IMG/VR virus record: IMGVR_UViG_3300012931_000497
Span: 1 to 29,751 of that record
Direction: 5' to 3' (one strand)
Length of the DNA stretch: 29,751 bases
From: a virus
The notes under the pieces were generated by a model. It did not search any database, was not told the DNA's origin, and was given only the letters and a program-made list of their open reading frames with translations. Positions 8,352 through 16,400 of this stretch are shown here, piece after piece. Position 1 is the first letter of the stretch. Each line of letters opens with the position of its first letter. Made by a program: the position numbers and the translations under genes.

Positions 8352-8381
8352 GTAGATATTTATATTGTAGATATTTATATT
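8352..8381. repeat. Perfect 15-bp tandem duplication
   Basis: On the minus strand AATATAAATATCTAC occurs twice, back to back (positions 8381-8367 and 8366-8352), with no mismatch. Each copy contains TATAAATA, the form of the T4 late-promoter -10 element. The first copy overlaps the TATAAT hexamer at 8379-8384. It lies in the 66-base gap between two glycosyltransferase genes, where a transcript leader would be. It could be a protein-binding site or a doubled promoter element; this is inference. Confidence 0.9.
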
Positions 8382-8406
8382 ATAGAATAAAACATAGACT
8401 TTGCTA
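8379..8406 (-). promoter_or_regulatory. Promoter-like element TAGCAA-N16-TATAAT (copy 1)
   Basis: On the minus strand TATCTAGCAA ends at 8401; after 16 bases the perfect -10 hexamer TATAAT is at 8384-8379. The same arrangement, with the same 16-base spacer and further matches (ATTC before the -10 and ATA after), is found before the clamp operon at 22206-22233. The -35-like TAGCAA overlaps the TAG stop codon of the upstream glycosyltransferase gene. The -35 is far from the TTGACA consensus, so an activator or a phage-modified polymerase may be needed. Strength and start site are not known. Confidence 0.6.
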
Positions 8407-9519
8407 GATAGATTTTATAACATCTATCATCTTTCTACCAACAGCCTCTATGGACAACTCAGTAGATATAAATTCTCTTAGTTTAATACCTTTTTCCGCA
8501 GCTTCTTGTCTATTATTATACACATGTTTCATTTTATTGATAGCATCCAAACAGTCCGGTTCAGCCCACATTTGGTCTACTCTATACCACGGACTCCAAG
8601 GCATACCAGATACGGGAGCCCACGTATAATTAACCGTGTACCCTCTATCGTCATTTAAATACTCTAATACACCACCCATACCGGTAGTTATAACCGGCTT
8701 ACCACAGGCACCGGCTTCAAATGAAGTCAATCCAAAACCTTCGCCCCTATTCAAATTTATAAAGCAATCACCAAATTTATGTAAACCGAAAATATCCTTA
8801 CGACTCGGCATATCTAATAATAAATAAAGCGGTGGATACCAATCTGCAGGAGACACCTCTTTTAATTTCTTAATAGTAGATCTAATAGCTTCTTTTTCGC
8901 TATCCGAAAAATTAGATCTGTAGGTCTGCAAAATAAGTGCCACATTCTCTTTATTTGGAAAAGCATGCCAGTATGATTTTATTAAAGCCATTGGATTCTT
9001 GCGCTCAGTAAATTGAAATATAGAGTAAAACTTATACGCATCAGGCTTAACCCCTTGAATTTCACTCACACTAAGCGCATCTATTTCATCTATATCTATT
9101 CCATGTGGGACACAATAAACAGGTTTTGTAACCCCCGAATCTTTAAAAACATCTACATTCCATTGACAACTACACATCACGGCATCTGCCTGATTTATCC
9201 AGCCAGGCCAACTTGGGTGAAGTCTACTTGTCTCCCATACAGTATAACCAATGTTGAATTTTCCAGGCTCAAACTTTTGAGCCCAAAATTCTGGTGTAAG
9301 TTCTGTTATGACTATGTTATAATCAATGTCTTTATTTATAAGACTCATTAAAATTTCACCATTTTTACCAAGGTCAGGACCGTCTTTTTCGAAAGCAACC
9401 GGAGCTAACGTAATAGGTATGCCTATTTTATGCAAAGCCAATACATAAGAACGAGCGGCTTGTGCATAACCACTTGAATCAAAAAATGGACCAACATATT
9501 TTATTCCTCGTATCTCCAT
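8404..9519 (-). CDS. GT4-like glycosyltransferase (GT-B fold)
   Basis: A 371-residue glycosyltransferase with the GT4 C-terminal domain: PHGIDIDE (138-145) after the linker, a phosphate-region FQFTERKNP (168-176), and E-x7-E in RGEGFGLTSFEAGACGKPVITT (Glu260, Glu268). The N-terminal GPFFDSSGYAQAARSYV is the usual glycine-rich acceptor-side start of such proteins. Length fits the family. The ribosome site AAGGAGG is four bases before the ATG. It shows the same family signature as the adjacent 423-residue protein, and the two may be old duplicates that diverged. The gene ends with TAG, which lies in the promoter-like element of the next unit. Substrate unknown. Confidence 0.9.
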   Translation of the reverse strand: MEIRGIKYVGPFFDSSGYAQAARSYVLALHKIGIPITLAPVAFEKDGPDLGKNGEILMSLINKDIDYNIVITELTPEFWAQKFEPGKFNIGYTVWETSRLHPSWPGWINQADAVMCSCQWNVDVFKDSGVTKPVYCVPHGIDIDEIDALSVSEIQGVKPDAYKFYSIFQFTERKNPMALIKSYWHAFPNKENVALILQTYRSNFSDSEKEAIRSTIKKLKEVSPADWYPPLYLLLDMPSRKDIFGLHKFGDCFINLNRGEGFGLTSFEAGACGKPVITTGMGGVLEYLNDDRGYTVNYTWAPVSGMPWSPWYRVDQMWAEPDCLDAINKMKHVYNNRQEAAEKGIKLREFISTELSIEAVGRKMIDVIKSI

Positions 9520-9528
9520 AACCCCTCC

Positions 9529-10800
9529 TTAAAATTCTTCGGCAGTAACTTTGTTGATGCCCATATCTAAAACAGTATCTTTACCTAAAGTCACTACAGT
9601 TTCATCAAATAGCTTAATCCACATATTACCTATAGCACCATCCCAACCCATGCTCCTAGTAACCCATTTATAAGCATTCTCAGCCTTTTGTTTTGCTTCT
9701 TGTGGATTGTTATAAATATGAACAAGTTTTGCTACCATATCATCTACATCCACTAATGGGCGCATAACCTCGTTATCATGAGGAAGTGTTGTCCAAAGAC
9801 TCGGGCTACTACCGCTATTCATCAAATAACCAATATCATCAGTTATAAACTCCTCCATCGCAGTATTTCGTGGCATCAATGTGGGTGCCTTGGCAGCCAT
9901 AGCTTCTATCCAATGTAAACCAAAACCCTCACCTAAAGTCGTACTTACCACAACGTCGCTTGCATTATACAAAGCGTTGACTATCTCCCTTGGATATCCC
10001 CGATTTGGTCCAAAATTTTGAGGGAATATAACATCCTTCGTAATATCCAAATCCATCTGTCTACAAAGTTCTGGCAAATCCCATCCTTGATCTTTCATAG
10101 CCATAAGTAGAAATAGAATTGAGTCGGGTACTTGCTTTCTAAATTCTTTAAAAGCTTGAAGCGTTCTTGGAATATCTTTTCTTTGTTGATTTCTATTAAA
10201 ATTAGAAATAATAAATTTATCAGATTGACCCCTAAAAAAATCTCGTCTGAAAGCATCTATTTCAGCTTTAGGTAAAGGATAAAATTCTTTCAAGTTAACA
10301 CCATGAGGAATAATTTTCATATCAGTTCTTTCCGGAAGAACTTTCAGCGCAATCTCTTTTGCAAATTCAGCATAAGCCACCAAAACATCAGCGTCATTTA
10401 TATTTTTTCCCCATGCAGGCTTAAGTGTAGAGTCTACAGGAAAGTAAAGAATTGATTTAAATGGTTTCATTCGCTGTGTTTTCAAATGTGGTAATAACGT
10501 AGGTAAAAAGTCCATAATAAATGAATCTTGTAGAAGAAATAAAATATCAAAATCCATTTTTGGAATCATGTTTACTGCCTTTTGGCGTCCATATGGATCT
10601 TGGCTTCCAGTACCGGCTGGCCAAATCCTATAAGGATAGTTGTGTGGATCTCCCCAGTAATTTATACCAAAAACATCAATATCATATCTACCTGTATTAT
10701 ATAGTGCTGCAAATATATTCCTTGAAACCATGGCAAATCCTGTTGCACAACTCGGAGAATCACAGTATGCCATAACTTTTATCTTCTTTGAATCTTTCAT
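9529..10800 (-). CDS. GT4-like glycosyltransferase (GT-B fold)
   Basis: A 423-residue GT-B protein. N-terminal VMAYCDSPSCATGFAMVSRN (residues 9-28) is the glycine-containing acceptor domain start; IIPHGVNLKEFYP (163-175) marks the domain linker; SNFNRNQQRKDIPR (199-212) is the donor-phosphate region; and LGEGFGLHWIEAMAAKAPTL contains E-x7-E (Glu291, Glu299). All are hallmarks of GT4 retaining enzymes. The ATG overlaps the stop of the HNH gene upstream (ATGA), with AAGGAG eight bases before, so the start is secure. It is the first sugar gene after the replication block and is probably on the same transcript. The last ~30 residues extend beyond the common GT4 core. Confidence 0.9.
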   Translation of the reverse strand: MKDSKKIKVMAYCDSPSCATGFAMVSRNIFAALYNTGRYDIDVFGINYWGDPHNYPYRIWPAGTGSQDPYGRQKAVNMIPKMDFDILFLLQDSFIMDFLPTLLPHLKTQRMKPFKSILYFPVDSTLKPAWGKNINDADVLVAYAEFAKEIALKVLPERTDMKIIPHGVNLKEFYPLPKAEIDAFRRDFFRGQSDKFIISNFNRNQQRKDIPRTLQAFKEFRKQVPDSILFLLMAMKDQGWDLPELCRQMDLDITKDVIFPQNFGPNRGYPREIVNALYNASDVVVSTTLGEGFGLHWIEAMAAKAPTLMPRNTAMEEFITDDIGYLMNSGSSPSLWTTLPHDNEVMRPLVDVDDMVAKLVHIYNNPQEAKQKAENAYKWVTRSMGWDGAIGNMWIKLFDETVVTLGKDTVLDMGINKVTAEEF

Positions 10801-11510
10801 AAATTAATCTCCTTTTTATTATAATTATATCCATACTTATTACTCATAATAGTTCTATACAGATCAATGTAGTAATCAGTATTTTTATTAGATCTTGCGT
10901 TACAACTTCTACATAAAGTAATTAAATTATCTTCACCACAATTCTTTTTGTTATAATCAATATGATGAACAGTTAATTGACTGGCCAAACCATCTCCATG
11001 CCAACAACTTGGGTTTTGACAGATATACCCATCTCGTTCTTTTATAGACTTTCTAATATCAGTGGTCTTCCATACAACATCATATGGCTCAAAAGAAACC
11101 CCACCCCTCCATTGATGATTTCCACTTCTACGCATTTTAATCCCTTTACAAATTGAGCATCTACAATTACCATAATACCAATCAGACCACATGATTACAT
11201 TCCTATGCCCTTCTGGACAAATATATCCTAATTTCTGTTTTTGATTAATATATTCTTTCGTAATAAGGGTATATCCTTCTTTCCTAAACTGCTCTTTTAT
11301 AAAATCTATATCAAATTTAACATTTCTTGCACACCTACCGCACCTACATCCACTTTGCCAATGGTCCCATGTCGAATAGTGTATATGACCATTTGGACAA
11401 ATAAAATCTAATCTCCCCTTACTATTAATGTATTTTTTAGAAAGTAACTTATACCCCTCTTTTTCAAATTGGCTTTTTACAAAACCATATGAATGTCTAA
11501 CGCCTATCAT
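10797..11510 (-). CDS. HNH homing endonuclease with two zinc-finger repeats (HNH-1)
   Basis: A 237-residue free-standing endonuclease. Residues 10-60 and 70-121 are two related modules with a CPxGH..., W..G.C.C..C pattern, which look like zinc-binding DNA-recognition fingers. Then NHQWRGGVSFEPYD (131-144) leads into the HNH nuclease at about 157-210: ERDGYICQNPSCW, LTVHHIDYNKKNCGEDNLITLCRSCN, with Cys164/Cys169/Cys200/Cys203 as structural zinc ligands and His182-His183 as the catalytic pair. The C-terminal half is very close to HNH-2 and HNH-3 in this window. Its start directly follows the nuclease gene stop and its stop overlaps the next start (ATGA), so it is inserted at a gene junction without breaking either neighbour. 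Confidence 0.93.
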   Translation of the reverse strand: MIGVRHSYGFVKSQFEKEGYKLLSKKYINSKGRLDFICPNGHIHYSTWDHWQSGCRCGRCARNVKFDIDFIKEQFRKEGYTLITKEYINQKQKLGYICPEGHRNVIMWSDWYYGNCRCSICKGIKMRRSGNHQWRGGVSFEPYDVVWKTTDIRKSIKERDGYICQNPSCWHGDGLASQLTVHHIDYNKKNCGEDNLITLCRSCNARSNKNTDYYIDLYRTIMSNKYGYNYNKKEINL

Positions 11511-11511
11511 A

Positions 11512-12693
11512 TTATTTTCCTTTGATAGTTTTATATGCCAAAAAAGGCGATGTATATCCTTTTTGAGCAGTGCTCATTATTATAGGTTTTATTTCAGGAT
11601 GCTCGCGCATATATTCATCCACAGATTTCTTTCCCATGCTCACCATATTAAGAAAATCCTGTTTGGGTACATGTTCAAATATAGTCCTGGCATCATAAGA
11701 AGTCATAGGCGTCTGCTTAATGTATATCTGCTTATTATCCCCGACCAAATCTTTTTCCTCTGTTCTTATCTTTTCCAATATATGAGTTTTCAATTGAGTT
11801 TCATACTCATAAAGAATTCTGGATCTATTTTTAACATTAACATACTCTTGAACCAATTCTTCATCGGTGTATTCGTTTAAGTTTTTTTTAAAGATGCTCC
11901 TCTCCAACACAGAATCTTTATACGCATTACAAACATCCCTATGGTCGCACCAATTACACATATCATTGATAGTAGGAACAGCCTTATTCTCCTCCAGTTT
12001 CATCATCTCGGTATAAACTGCAAGTAAATATTTTGCAAAGGTACGTCTTTCTTTTAAAGTTCTATAGGTGTAAAGTGGTTCATTACGTAAATAATCTAAT
12101 GATAATATTATTCTTTTATAATCAGGAAATTTAATACTTGCCACCAAATCATACATTGAAAGCTGAGTATCTGATTTCAACTCACTTGATGTCATCTGAT
12201 ATTTAGATGTCTTATAGTCAACTACTAGTAAAGTTTCAGGATTAAGTTCTATTACTTTATCCATAGCACCTATAACAGTAACGCCATCAGGTGTAGTAGT
12301 TCTAAAATTAGTCTCGATACTAATTATCTTCCCACTCCCAAATTCATTAATTCTACTCAAAACCATCTCAATACCATCATCATATATTGACATGTTCTGA
12401 ATACCCTCTTGTGCCGCTATTTTGCGATATTCTTCTTTAACTTTCTTAATATCGTTAGCTGTTAGCATTTCTTTGTCTTTATAAATTTCTCCTGCTTTAG
12501 CTAATGCGCCATGCACGGCAATACCGAGCTTGAACGAAACATTAGATTTACGAGGATATTTTAATACGTATGTACACCAATACTTATATTTACAAGTTAA
12601 GTATGTAGACATTCTAGTGGCGGACATCAAAATCTCTTTTTGAGCTTTTGGTAATTCTTCTGCTTCTATTGCTAATTCTATTTCTTCACTCAT
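11512..12693 (-). CDS. RecB/Cas4-type PD-(D/E)XK exonuclease with probable Fe-S cluster
   Basis: A 393-residue nuclease of the PDDEXK_1 group. Motifs in order: LGIAVHGAL (His61), GAMDKV (Asp145), VVDYKTSK (Asp159, Lys161), and QLSMYDL (Gln177, Tyr181). Cys34 together with Cys246, Cys249 and Cys255 (CNWCDHRDVC) matches the AddB/Cas4 four-cysteine iron-sulfur arrangement. In phages such proteins resect or process DNA ends during replication and recombination. The C-terminal ~110 residues after the cluster are not recognised. The ATG overlaps the RuvC-type gene by 8 bases (ATGAGTGA) and has AAGGAG upstream, suggesting coupling with that junction-resolving enzyme. Confidence 0.9.
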   Translation of the reverse strand: MSEEIELAIEAEELPKAQKEILMSATRMSTYLTCKYKYWCTYVLKYPRKSNVSFKLGIAVHGALAKAGEIYKDKEMLTANDIKKVKEEYRKIAAQEGIQNMSIYDDGIEMVLSRINEFGSGKIISIETNFRTTTPDGVTVIGAMDKVIELNPETLLVVDYKTSKYQMTSSELKSDTQLSMYDLVASIKFPDYKRIILSLDYLRNEPLYTYRTLKERRTFAKYLLAVYTEMMKLEENKAVPTINDMCNWCDHRDVCNAYKDSVLERSIFKKNLNEYTDEELVQEYVNVKNRSRILYEYETQLKTHILEKIRTEEKDLVGDNKQIYIKQTPMTSYDARTIFEHVPKQDFLNMVSMGKKSVDEYMREHPEIKPIIMSTAQKGYTSPFLAYKTIKGK

Positions 12694-13171
12694 TAGACTT
12701 CTCCTTTTCTAAAAAATATAATCCTTGCAAAATCGAATCTGTTATATCGTTATCCTTCTCAAAAGTACTATTTTTAAATTTTGATTTATATCTATTCACT
12801 ACATATTTGTAGGCATCTTCTTTTTTCTTTACTTCAAAATAACTGCGCACTGTATTAGGACTTATAAATATTGGCTCTACACTTAGAAAAAGGTAAGAAC
12901 CTATCTGTAGTATCCCTATTAGTTGCGAAAGCATCTTCAGTGTCTTAACATTTTTCATATACGTTTCTTCTATAATCACAACTGACGGTTTATATTTAGT
13001 CAGCAATTGCTCAACATCTTTCTTAAAGATAAGTAATTTTTGACAAGTAGAATAATCTTTTATAGAATTGCGTGTTATGAGTCCAAACTTCTTTAACTTA
13101 CCATCTTCAAAATAAGCCCATCCGGTTGATACAGAAGATACATCAAACGACAATACCTTATTCATCGGCAT
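12686..13171 (-). CDS. RuvC-like Holliday-junction endonuclease
   Basis: A 161-residue RNase H-fold nuclease. The acidic residues expected for RuvC are visible: Asp10 in VLSFDVSS, Glu68/Glu69 in VVIIEETY, and Asp140/Asp142/Asp145 in EKDNDITDSILQGL. The length (about 160-175) fits RuvC and phage resolvases. It would cut branched DNA during recombination-dependent replication and packaging. The start overlaps the zinc-ribbon gene by 14 bases. A GGGAG lies four bases before the ATG at 13171 and ten before the in-frame ATG at 13165 (MNKVLSFD), so either start is possible and the true protein may be two residues shorter. Confidence 0.88.
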   Translation of the reverse strand: MPMNKVLSFDVSSVSTGWAYFEDGKLKKFGLITRNSIKDYSTCQKLLIFKKDVEQLLTKYKPSVVIIEETYMKNVKTLKMLSQLIGILQIGSYLFLSVEPIFISPNTVRSYFEVKKKEDAYKYVVNRYKSKFKNSTFEKDNDITDSILQGLYFLEKEKSNE

Positions 13172-13550
13172 CTATCTCCCATGAAAATCCACAAACAGTG
13201 CATTCATATTTGCCTGGCGTAAGTTCTACTGCTAATTCTTCGCACTTCAAACATTTATGTATCAGGCTTTCCATTGGCTTACCTATATCCTTAGGCTCAA
13301 ATAAATTATGCTCATCAAAAAATTGTGTGATATCCTCTAGTAAAGAAGAAACCTCCTCAATATTTATTTTATTGCCATCTAAAAATAAATCCCCAGCCAT
13401 TCTATAAGAATATCCACATGTACATGAAATATATTTAACCCGAATTATTTCGCCACAAGAACACGGAATCTCATCCACAGTTATAATGGATGCTGTTTTC
13501 TTACCACAATCTCTACAAACTATCAAATCATCTAAACCTTCTAATTCCAT
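13158..13550 (-). CDS. Multi-zinc-ribbon protein of unknown function
   Basis: A 130-residue small protein with ten cysteines in paired form: Cys12/Cys15, Cys30/Cys32, Cys43/Cys45, and Cys100/Cys103 with Cys117/Cys120. The last four make a convincing C-terminal zinc ribbon (CLKC...ECTVCGFSWE). The first six suggest one or two more metal sites. I do not recognise the family. It could be a nucleic-acid-binding replication or transcription factor, by position between the primase-linked gene and the resolvase, but that is inference. AAGGAG lies seven bases before the ATG, which overlaps no gene and directly follows the previous stop. Confidence 0.75.
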   Translation of the reverse strand: MELEGLDDLIVCRDCGKKTASIITVDEIPCSCGEIIRVKYISCTCGYSYRMAGDLFLDGNKINIEEVSSLLEDITQFFDEHNLFEPKDIGKPMESLIHKCLKCEELAVELTPGKYECTVCGFSWEIDADE

Positions 13551-13551
13551 A

Positions 13552-13926
13552 TTAAGACTCCTTTTCTTCTTTAATCATTTGAATAATATTACCAACTATC
13601 TCTACCACATCTTCCTTCACAATAAATACAACAGGTACAAAAGCTTGATCGTTTGCCAAATCTGGATATTGTGCTGTCGCAAATAAAATCTTGGACAAAG
13701 AAGGTATATACAACACATCACCCCTCTCTTCTTCAACATACTTTAATACTTCAAACTCTCCGTCAGTGTCTTTAAAGAATTTTGGATCCAAATCTTTGTA
13801 ACTACCCCTACGTGGTATAGTGATTACAAAATCTTCTTTAAACACTTTGAATGCATAGTGACGTGCTGGTAGCATCATCATCGTAGGAGTCCCTACTACT
13901 TTTACAAATTCGCTATTTATTTCCAT
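13552..13926 (-). CDS. Unidentified small protein in the replication operon
   Basis: A 124-residue protein (from the ATG at 13926) with no family I recognise. The sequence is mixed alpha/beta in appearance, has no Cys, no signal peptide and no membrane segment; it has a run of three Met near residue 16 (TPTMMMLPAR), a central acidic stretch and an acidic C-terminal helix (IIQMIKEEKES). A strong GGAGG five bases before this ATG makes it the better start; an ATG at 13938 has the GGAGG inside its own coding sequence and would need another site. It is between primase and the zinc-ribbon gene with only single-base gaps or short overlaps, so it probably acts in DNA replication or its control. Confidence 0.7.
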   Translation of the reverse strand: MEINSEFVKVVGTPTMMMLPARHYAFKVFKEDFVITIPRRGSYKDLDPKFFKDTDGEFEVLKYVEEERGDVLYIPSLSKILFATAQYPDLANDQAFVPVVFIVKEDVVEIVGNIIQMIKEEKES

Positions 13927-13939
13927 AATGTCCTCCATT

Positions 13940-14965
13940 TTATTTTATAACGCCTATCAAATCTTGCAGTTCTGCTATAGATCTATCGGCTGGATCTCGT
14001 TCATCAGGAAGAAATATTGGCATTATATTTATTTTACCCCGCATATCTTTTAAGGCTTTCAAAGTACCAGTCATACCAGCCTCATCTCCATCAAATATAG
14101 TGATAACATTGAATGCGGTGCTATATAATAACTTTTGTTGACCATGTGTTATAGTCCTACCCATACATGCAGCTACATTCTTATACCCAGCCATATATAA
14201 CTTCCATACAGATTTAAAACCTTCTACTACTATTATTGTTTTACTTTCCCCCATAAAATTTTTTGCGCAGAAAAGATTATACAATACTTTATCTTTATCG
14301 AATCCCTCGGTTAATAAATATTTATAAGCATAATCCGCCTTACCAGTTATATCTCTACAACTAAGTGCCACTAATTTTCTGTCCTTATCTCTTATAGGAA
14401 TAACATCACGCTGAAACCCAAACTTATCAACGTAACCACCACCTACTTCAAATTCATCCAATACCTCTTTTGAGAACCCACCATTTTCTGGATTTTCAAA
14501 ATACTCGGATCTAAACTTCTTAAAACTTTTCAAATAAATTTCTTCGGAGAGTAGTGCAGGAACCTTATAATTATCAGATTGCCTTATAGCATCTTGTCTA
14601 TCTCGAAGCCGCCTATATTCAACGTAGCTTGACTCGTCATAAATATTCACACCAGTGATGCTCTCTAAATATTCTATAGCGCCTTTGAAAGATAAATGCA
14701 ACAGATGCCTAACCAAACTAATGACATCATACCCAACAGTTTCATGACATCCATGAGAAAAGCATATCCAATTCTTGGTATGCTTATCCATACGGAACGA
14801 TGTTCTATTATCCCCACCATGCACCTTACATTTAGCACGTACTTCATCATGCGTTGTATTAGTGATATCAAATCCCAATGCCCTGAGTAATTGATCAGCA
14901 TCAATAGCTTCTTTGAGTCTTTCTACTCTATAACGTTGCTCTTCTTTAGAAGTTTGCAAATTCAT
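13940..14965 (-). CDS. dnaG: DnaG-type DNA primase (short phage form)
   Basis: A 341-residue primase. N-terminal CHC2-type zinc finger: Cys46, His49, Cys68 and Cys73 (CKVHGG...ICFSHGC). A Toprim domain follows, with IIVVEGFKSVWKLYMAG giving the catalytic Glu and ITIFDGDEAG the DxD metal site. It is shorter than bacterial DnaG (about 600 residues) because the C-terminal helicase-interacting domain is not apparent. It makes RNA primers for lagging-strand synthesis. The ATG at 14965 is chosen because AGAGGA is five or six bases upstream; an in-frame ATG at 15016 would lie 71 bases inside the helicase gene with a poorly spaced site. The two genes overlap by 20 bases and the products likely work together. 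Confidence 0.93.
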   Translation of the reverse strand: MNLQTSKEEQRYRVERLKEAIDADQLLRALGFDITNTTHDEVRAKCKVHGGDNRTSFRMDKHTKNWICFSHGCHETVGYDVISLVRHLLHLSFKGAIEYLESITGVNIYDESSYVEYRRLRDRQDAIRQSDNYKVPALLSEEIYLKSFKKFRSEYFENPENGGFSKEVLDEFEVGGGYVDKFGFQRDVIPIRDKDRKLVALSCRDITGKADYAYKYLLTEGFDKDKVLYNLFCAKNFMGESKTIIVVEGFKSVWKLYMAGYKNVAACMGRTITHGQQKLLYSTAFNVITIFDGDEAGMTGTLKALKDMRGKINIMPIFLPDERDPADRSIAELQDLIGVIK

Positions 14966-16400
14966 TTGATTCCTCTGATGCGTCTGACTTTGGAGTTGCC
15001 TTTGGTGTATCGTCATCTTCTATCTCATCCTTTTTACTATATTCTACACTATCATAATCCACTAATTGTCTTTTAGCTTCATGAATTGTCAAGGTTTTCT
15101 TCTTGAACATAAAGCATATCCCTTCCTGTGGTGTCACGCCGCCTCTGCGGCTTTCCCTTATCATCAGTTTGTGCGTCCCATAATCATTATGAAATGGTCT
15201 GTAAGTACTTTCTATATGCTCTAATTCTTCAGGAGTTCTTCTACTAAAAAATGCTAACACATCTGTATAACGTAATATCCTATCACTATCAGCTACATCA
15301 TCTTGTCTATTTATCTGATTAGCTGCTAAAAATGGAATACCCAACTCCCCCGAAAGATCTTTCAATATAGTTGCCACATCTCCCAATAATTGATATTCTT
15401 TTCTATTTGGATTATTACTCTGCGGCTCTTTAATATAATCAAACACGGCAAATCCTATATTCTCTTTTGACTTATATTTTTTATACACAGATACCAATTT
15501 ATCTACACTATACCCTGGCATGAATTCGTGAAATAACTTACCTTTCTTAACTAACGCAATTGCTTTCTTTATTCTGTCATACTCATCGTCAGAGTATCCA
15601 CCATGTTTGATGCGACGTTCCTCAACGCCAGAAAGATTAGCAATAATTCTATCGCGCCATTGATCAAAAGGCATTTCAGTATCAACATAGAGTACAGGCT
15701 TTCGTACATTATAAGCCACATAAGTAGCGATATTTGAAAGTAGTGTACTCTTACCCACCTTTGGTCTAGCGCATATAACAGTTAATGTACCTGGTGGCAT
15801 CCCATCCATTAGTTTATCCATAATTGGATACCCACTATTTATTCCACAAATTGTCACAGGATTCTTATGCCTTTTATCTATCGACTCTTCAAGTCCATCA
15901 GAAATATCTCTGGGCTCTCTAATAAATTTTGAAGTCATAGATAAATCTAATACATCCGCTTCAACCGCACCCATCATATCTGCAGAAGTAACATCTTCGG
16001 TTTGAGCATTCTTTTCCAGCATACGGCGATGTGTATCTAATCTTATATGCAATTTGTATTTAGTACTAGCATCTAAGACCCTATGCATATAATATGTAAT
16101 ATTTTCTATGCCTATCTCCATATCAATAATGGCATCAATATATTCGTAGCCACCTATTTGTTGTAATATGCCATCTTTTTTTGCTTCATCTACTATCAAA
16201 GGTGCGTCAAAGTGGTGCACTTTTCTTTTTAGCAAAGTATCAAACATCATATATACTAAACGATGTTCAGGTCGCAGAAAATCCTCAGCCGAAACCATAG
16301 CAGCTATATCATAGTAATTATCAATTGATTTGAAACAATATGAAAGTAGCGCCCGTTCATATACAGGCTGGCAAAATAATTCCTTAGTTTTTTCGCTCAC
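14946..16400 (-). CDS. dnaB: DnaB-type replicative DNA helicase
   Basis: A 484-residue hexameric helicase. An N-terminal DnaB_N-like helical domain covers about 10-115 (PVYERALLSYCF...). The RecA-fold motor has Walker A ARPKVGKST (211-219), YVDTEM (238-243, equivalent to the DnaB SLEM motif), Walker B FAVFDYIKEP (317-326), AANQINRQ (the NQ sensor), and a C-terminal arginine-finger region. The C-terminal ~30 residues are acidic and low complexity. It unwinds DNA at the fork. The start codon is GTG at 16400, forming TAGTG with the stop of HNH-2, and GGAG eight bases upstream lies within the HNH-2 coding end. So translation of the helicase depends on sequence supplied by the endonuclease gene. 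Confidence 0.95.
   Translation of the reverse strand: MSEKTKELFCQPVYERALLSYCFKSIDNYYDIAAMVSAEDFLRPEHRLVYMMFDTLLKRKVHHFDAPLIVDEAKKDGILQQIGGYEYIDAIIDMEIGIENITYYMHRVLDASTKYKLHIRLDTHRRMLEKNAQTEDVTSADMMGAVEADVLDLSMTSKFIREPRDISDGLEESIDKRHKNPVTICGINSGYPIMDKLMDGMPPGTLTVICARPKVGKSTLLSNIATYVAYNVRKPVLYVDTEMPFDQWRDRIIANLSGVEERRIKHGGYSDDEYDRIKKAIALVKKGKLFHEFMPGYSVDKLVSVYKKYKSKENIGFAVFDYIKEPQSNNPNRKEYQLLGDVATILKDLSGELGIPFLAANQINRQDDVADSDRILRYTDVLAFFSRRTPEELEHIESTYRPFHNDYGTHKLMIRESRRGGVTPQEGICFMFKKKTLTIHEAKRQLVDYDSVEYSKKDEIEDDDTPKATPKSDASEESNEFANF

Noticed and set aside
85-10800. Sugar cassette as a plain DNA-base glucosylation system
   Set aside because: No enzyme for hydroxymethylated or other modified bases (for example dCMP hydroxymethylase or a base-J-type oxygenase) is seen in the window, so DNA modification cannot be supported, although it is not excluded.
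11428-11880. Plus-strand frame of 150 codons
   Set aside because: It lies antisense to the HNH-1 and RecB/Cas4-type genes, has no ribosome site, and its composition is that of a complement of AT-rich coding sequence.
14966-15016. Upstream start for the primase at 15016
   Set aside because: It would lie 71 bases inside the helicase gene with a poorly spaced ribosome site, while the ATG at 14965 has AGAGGA at a proper distance.
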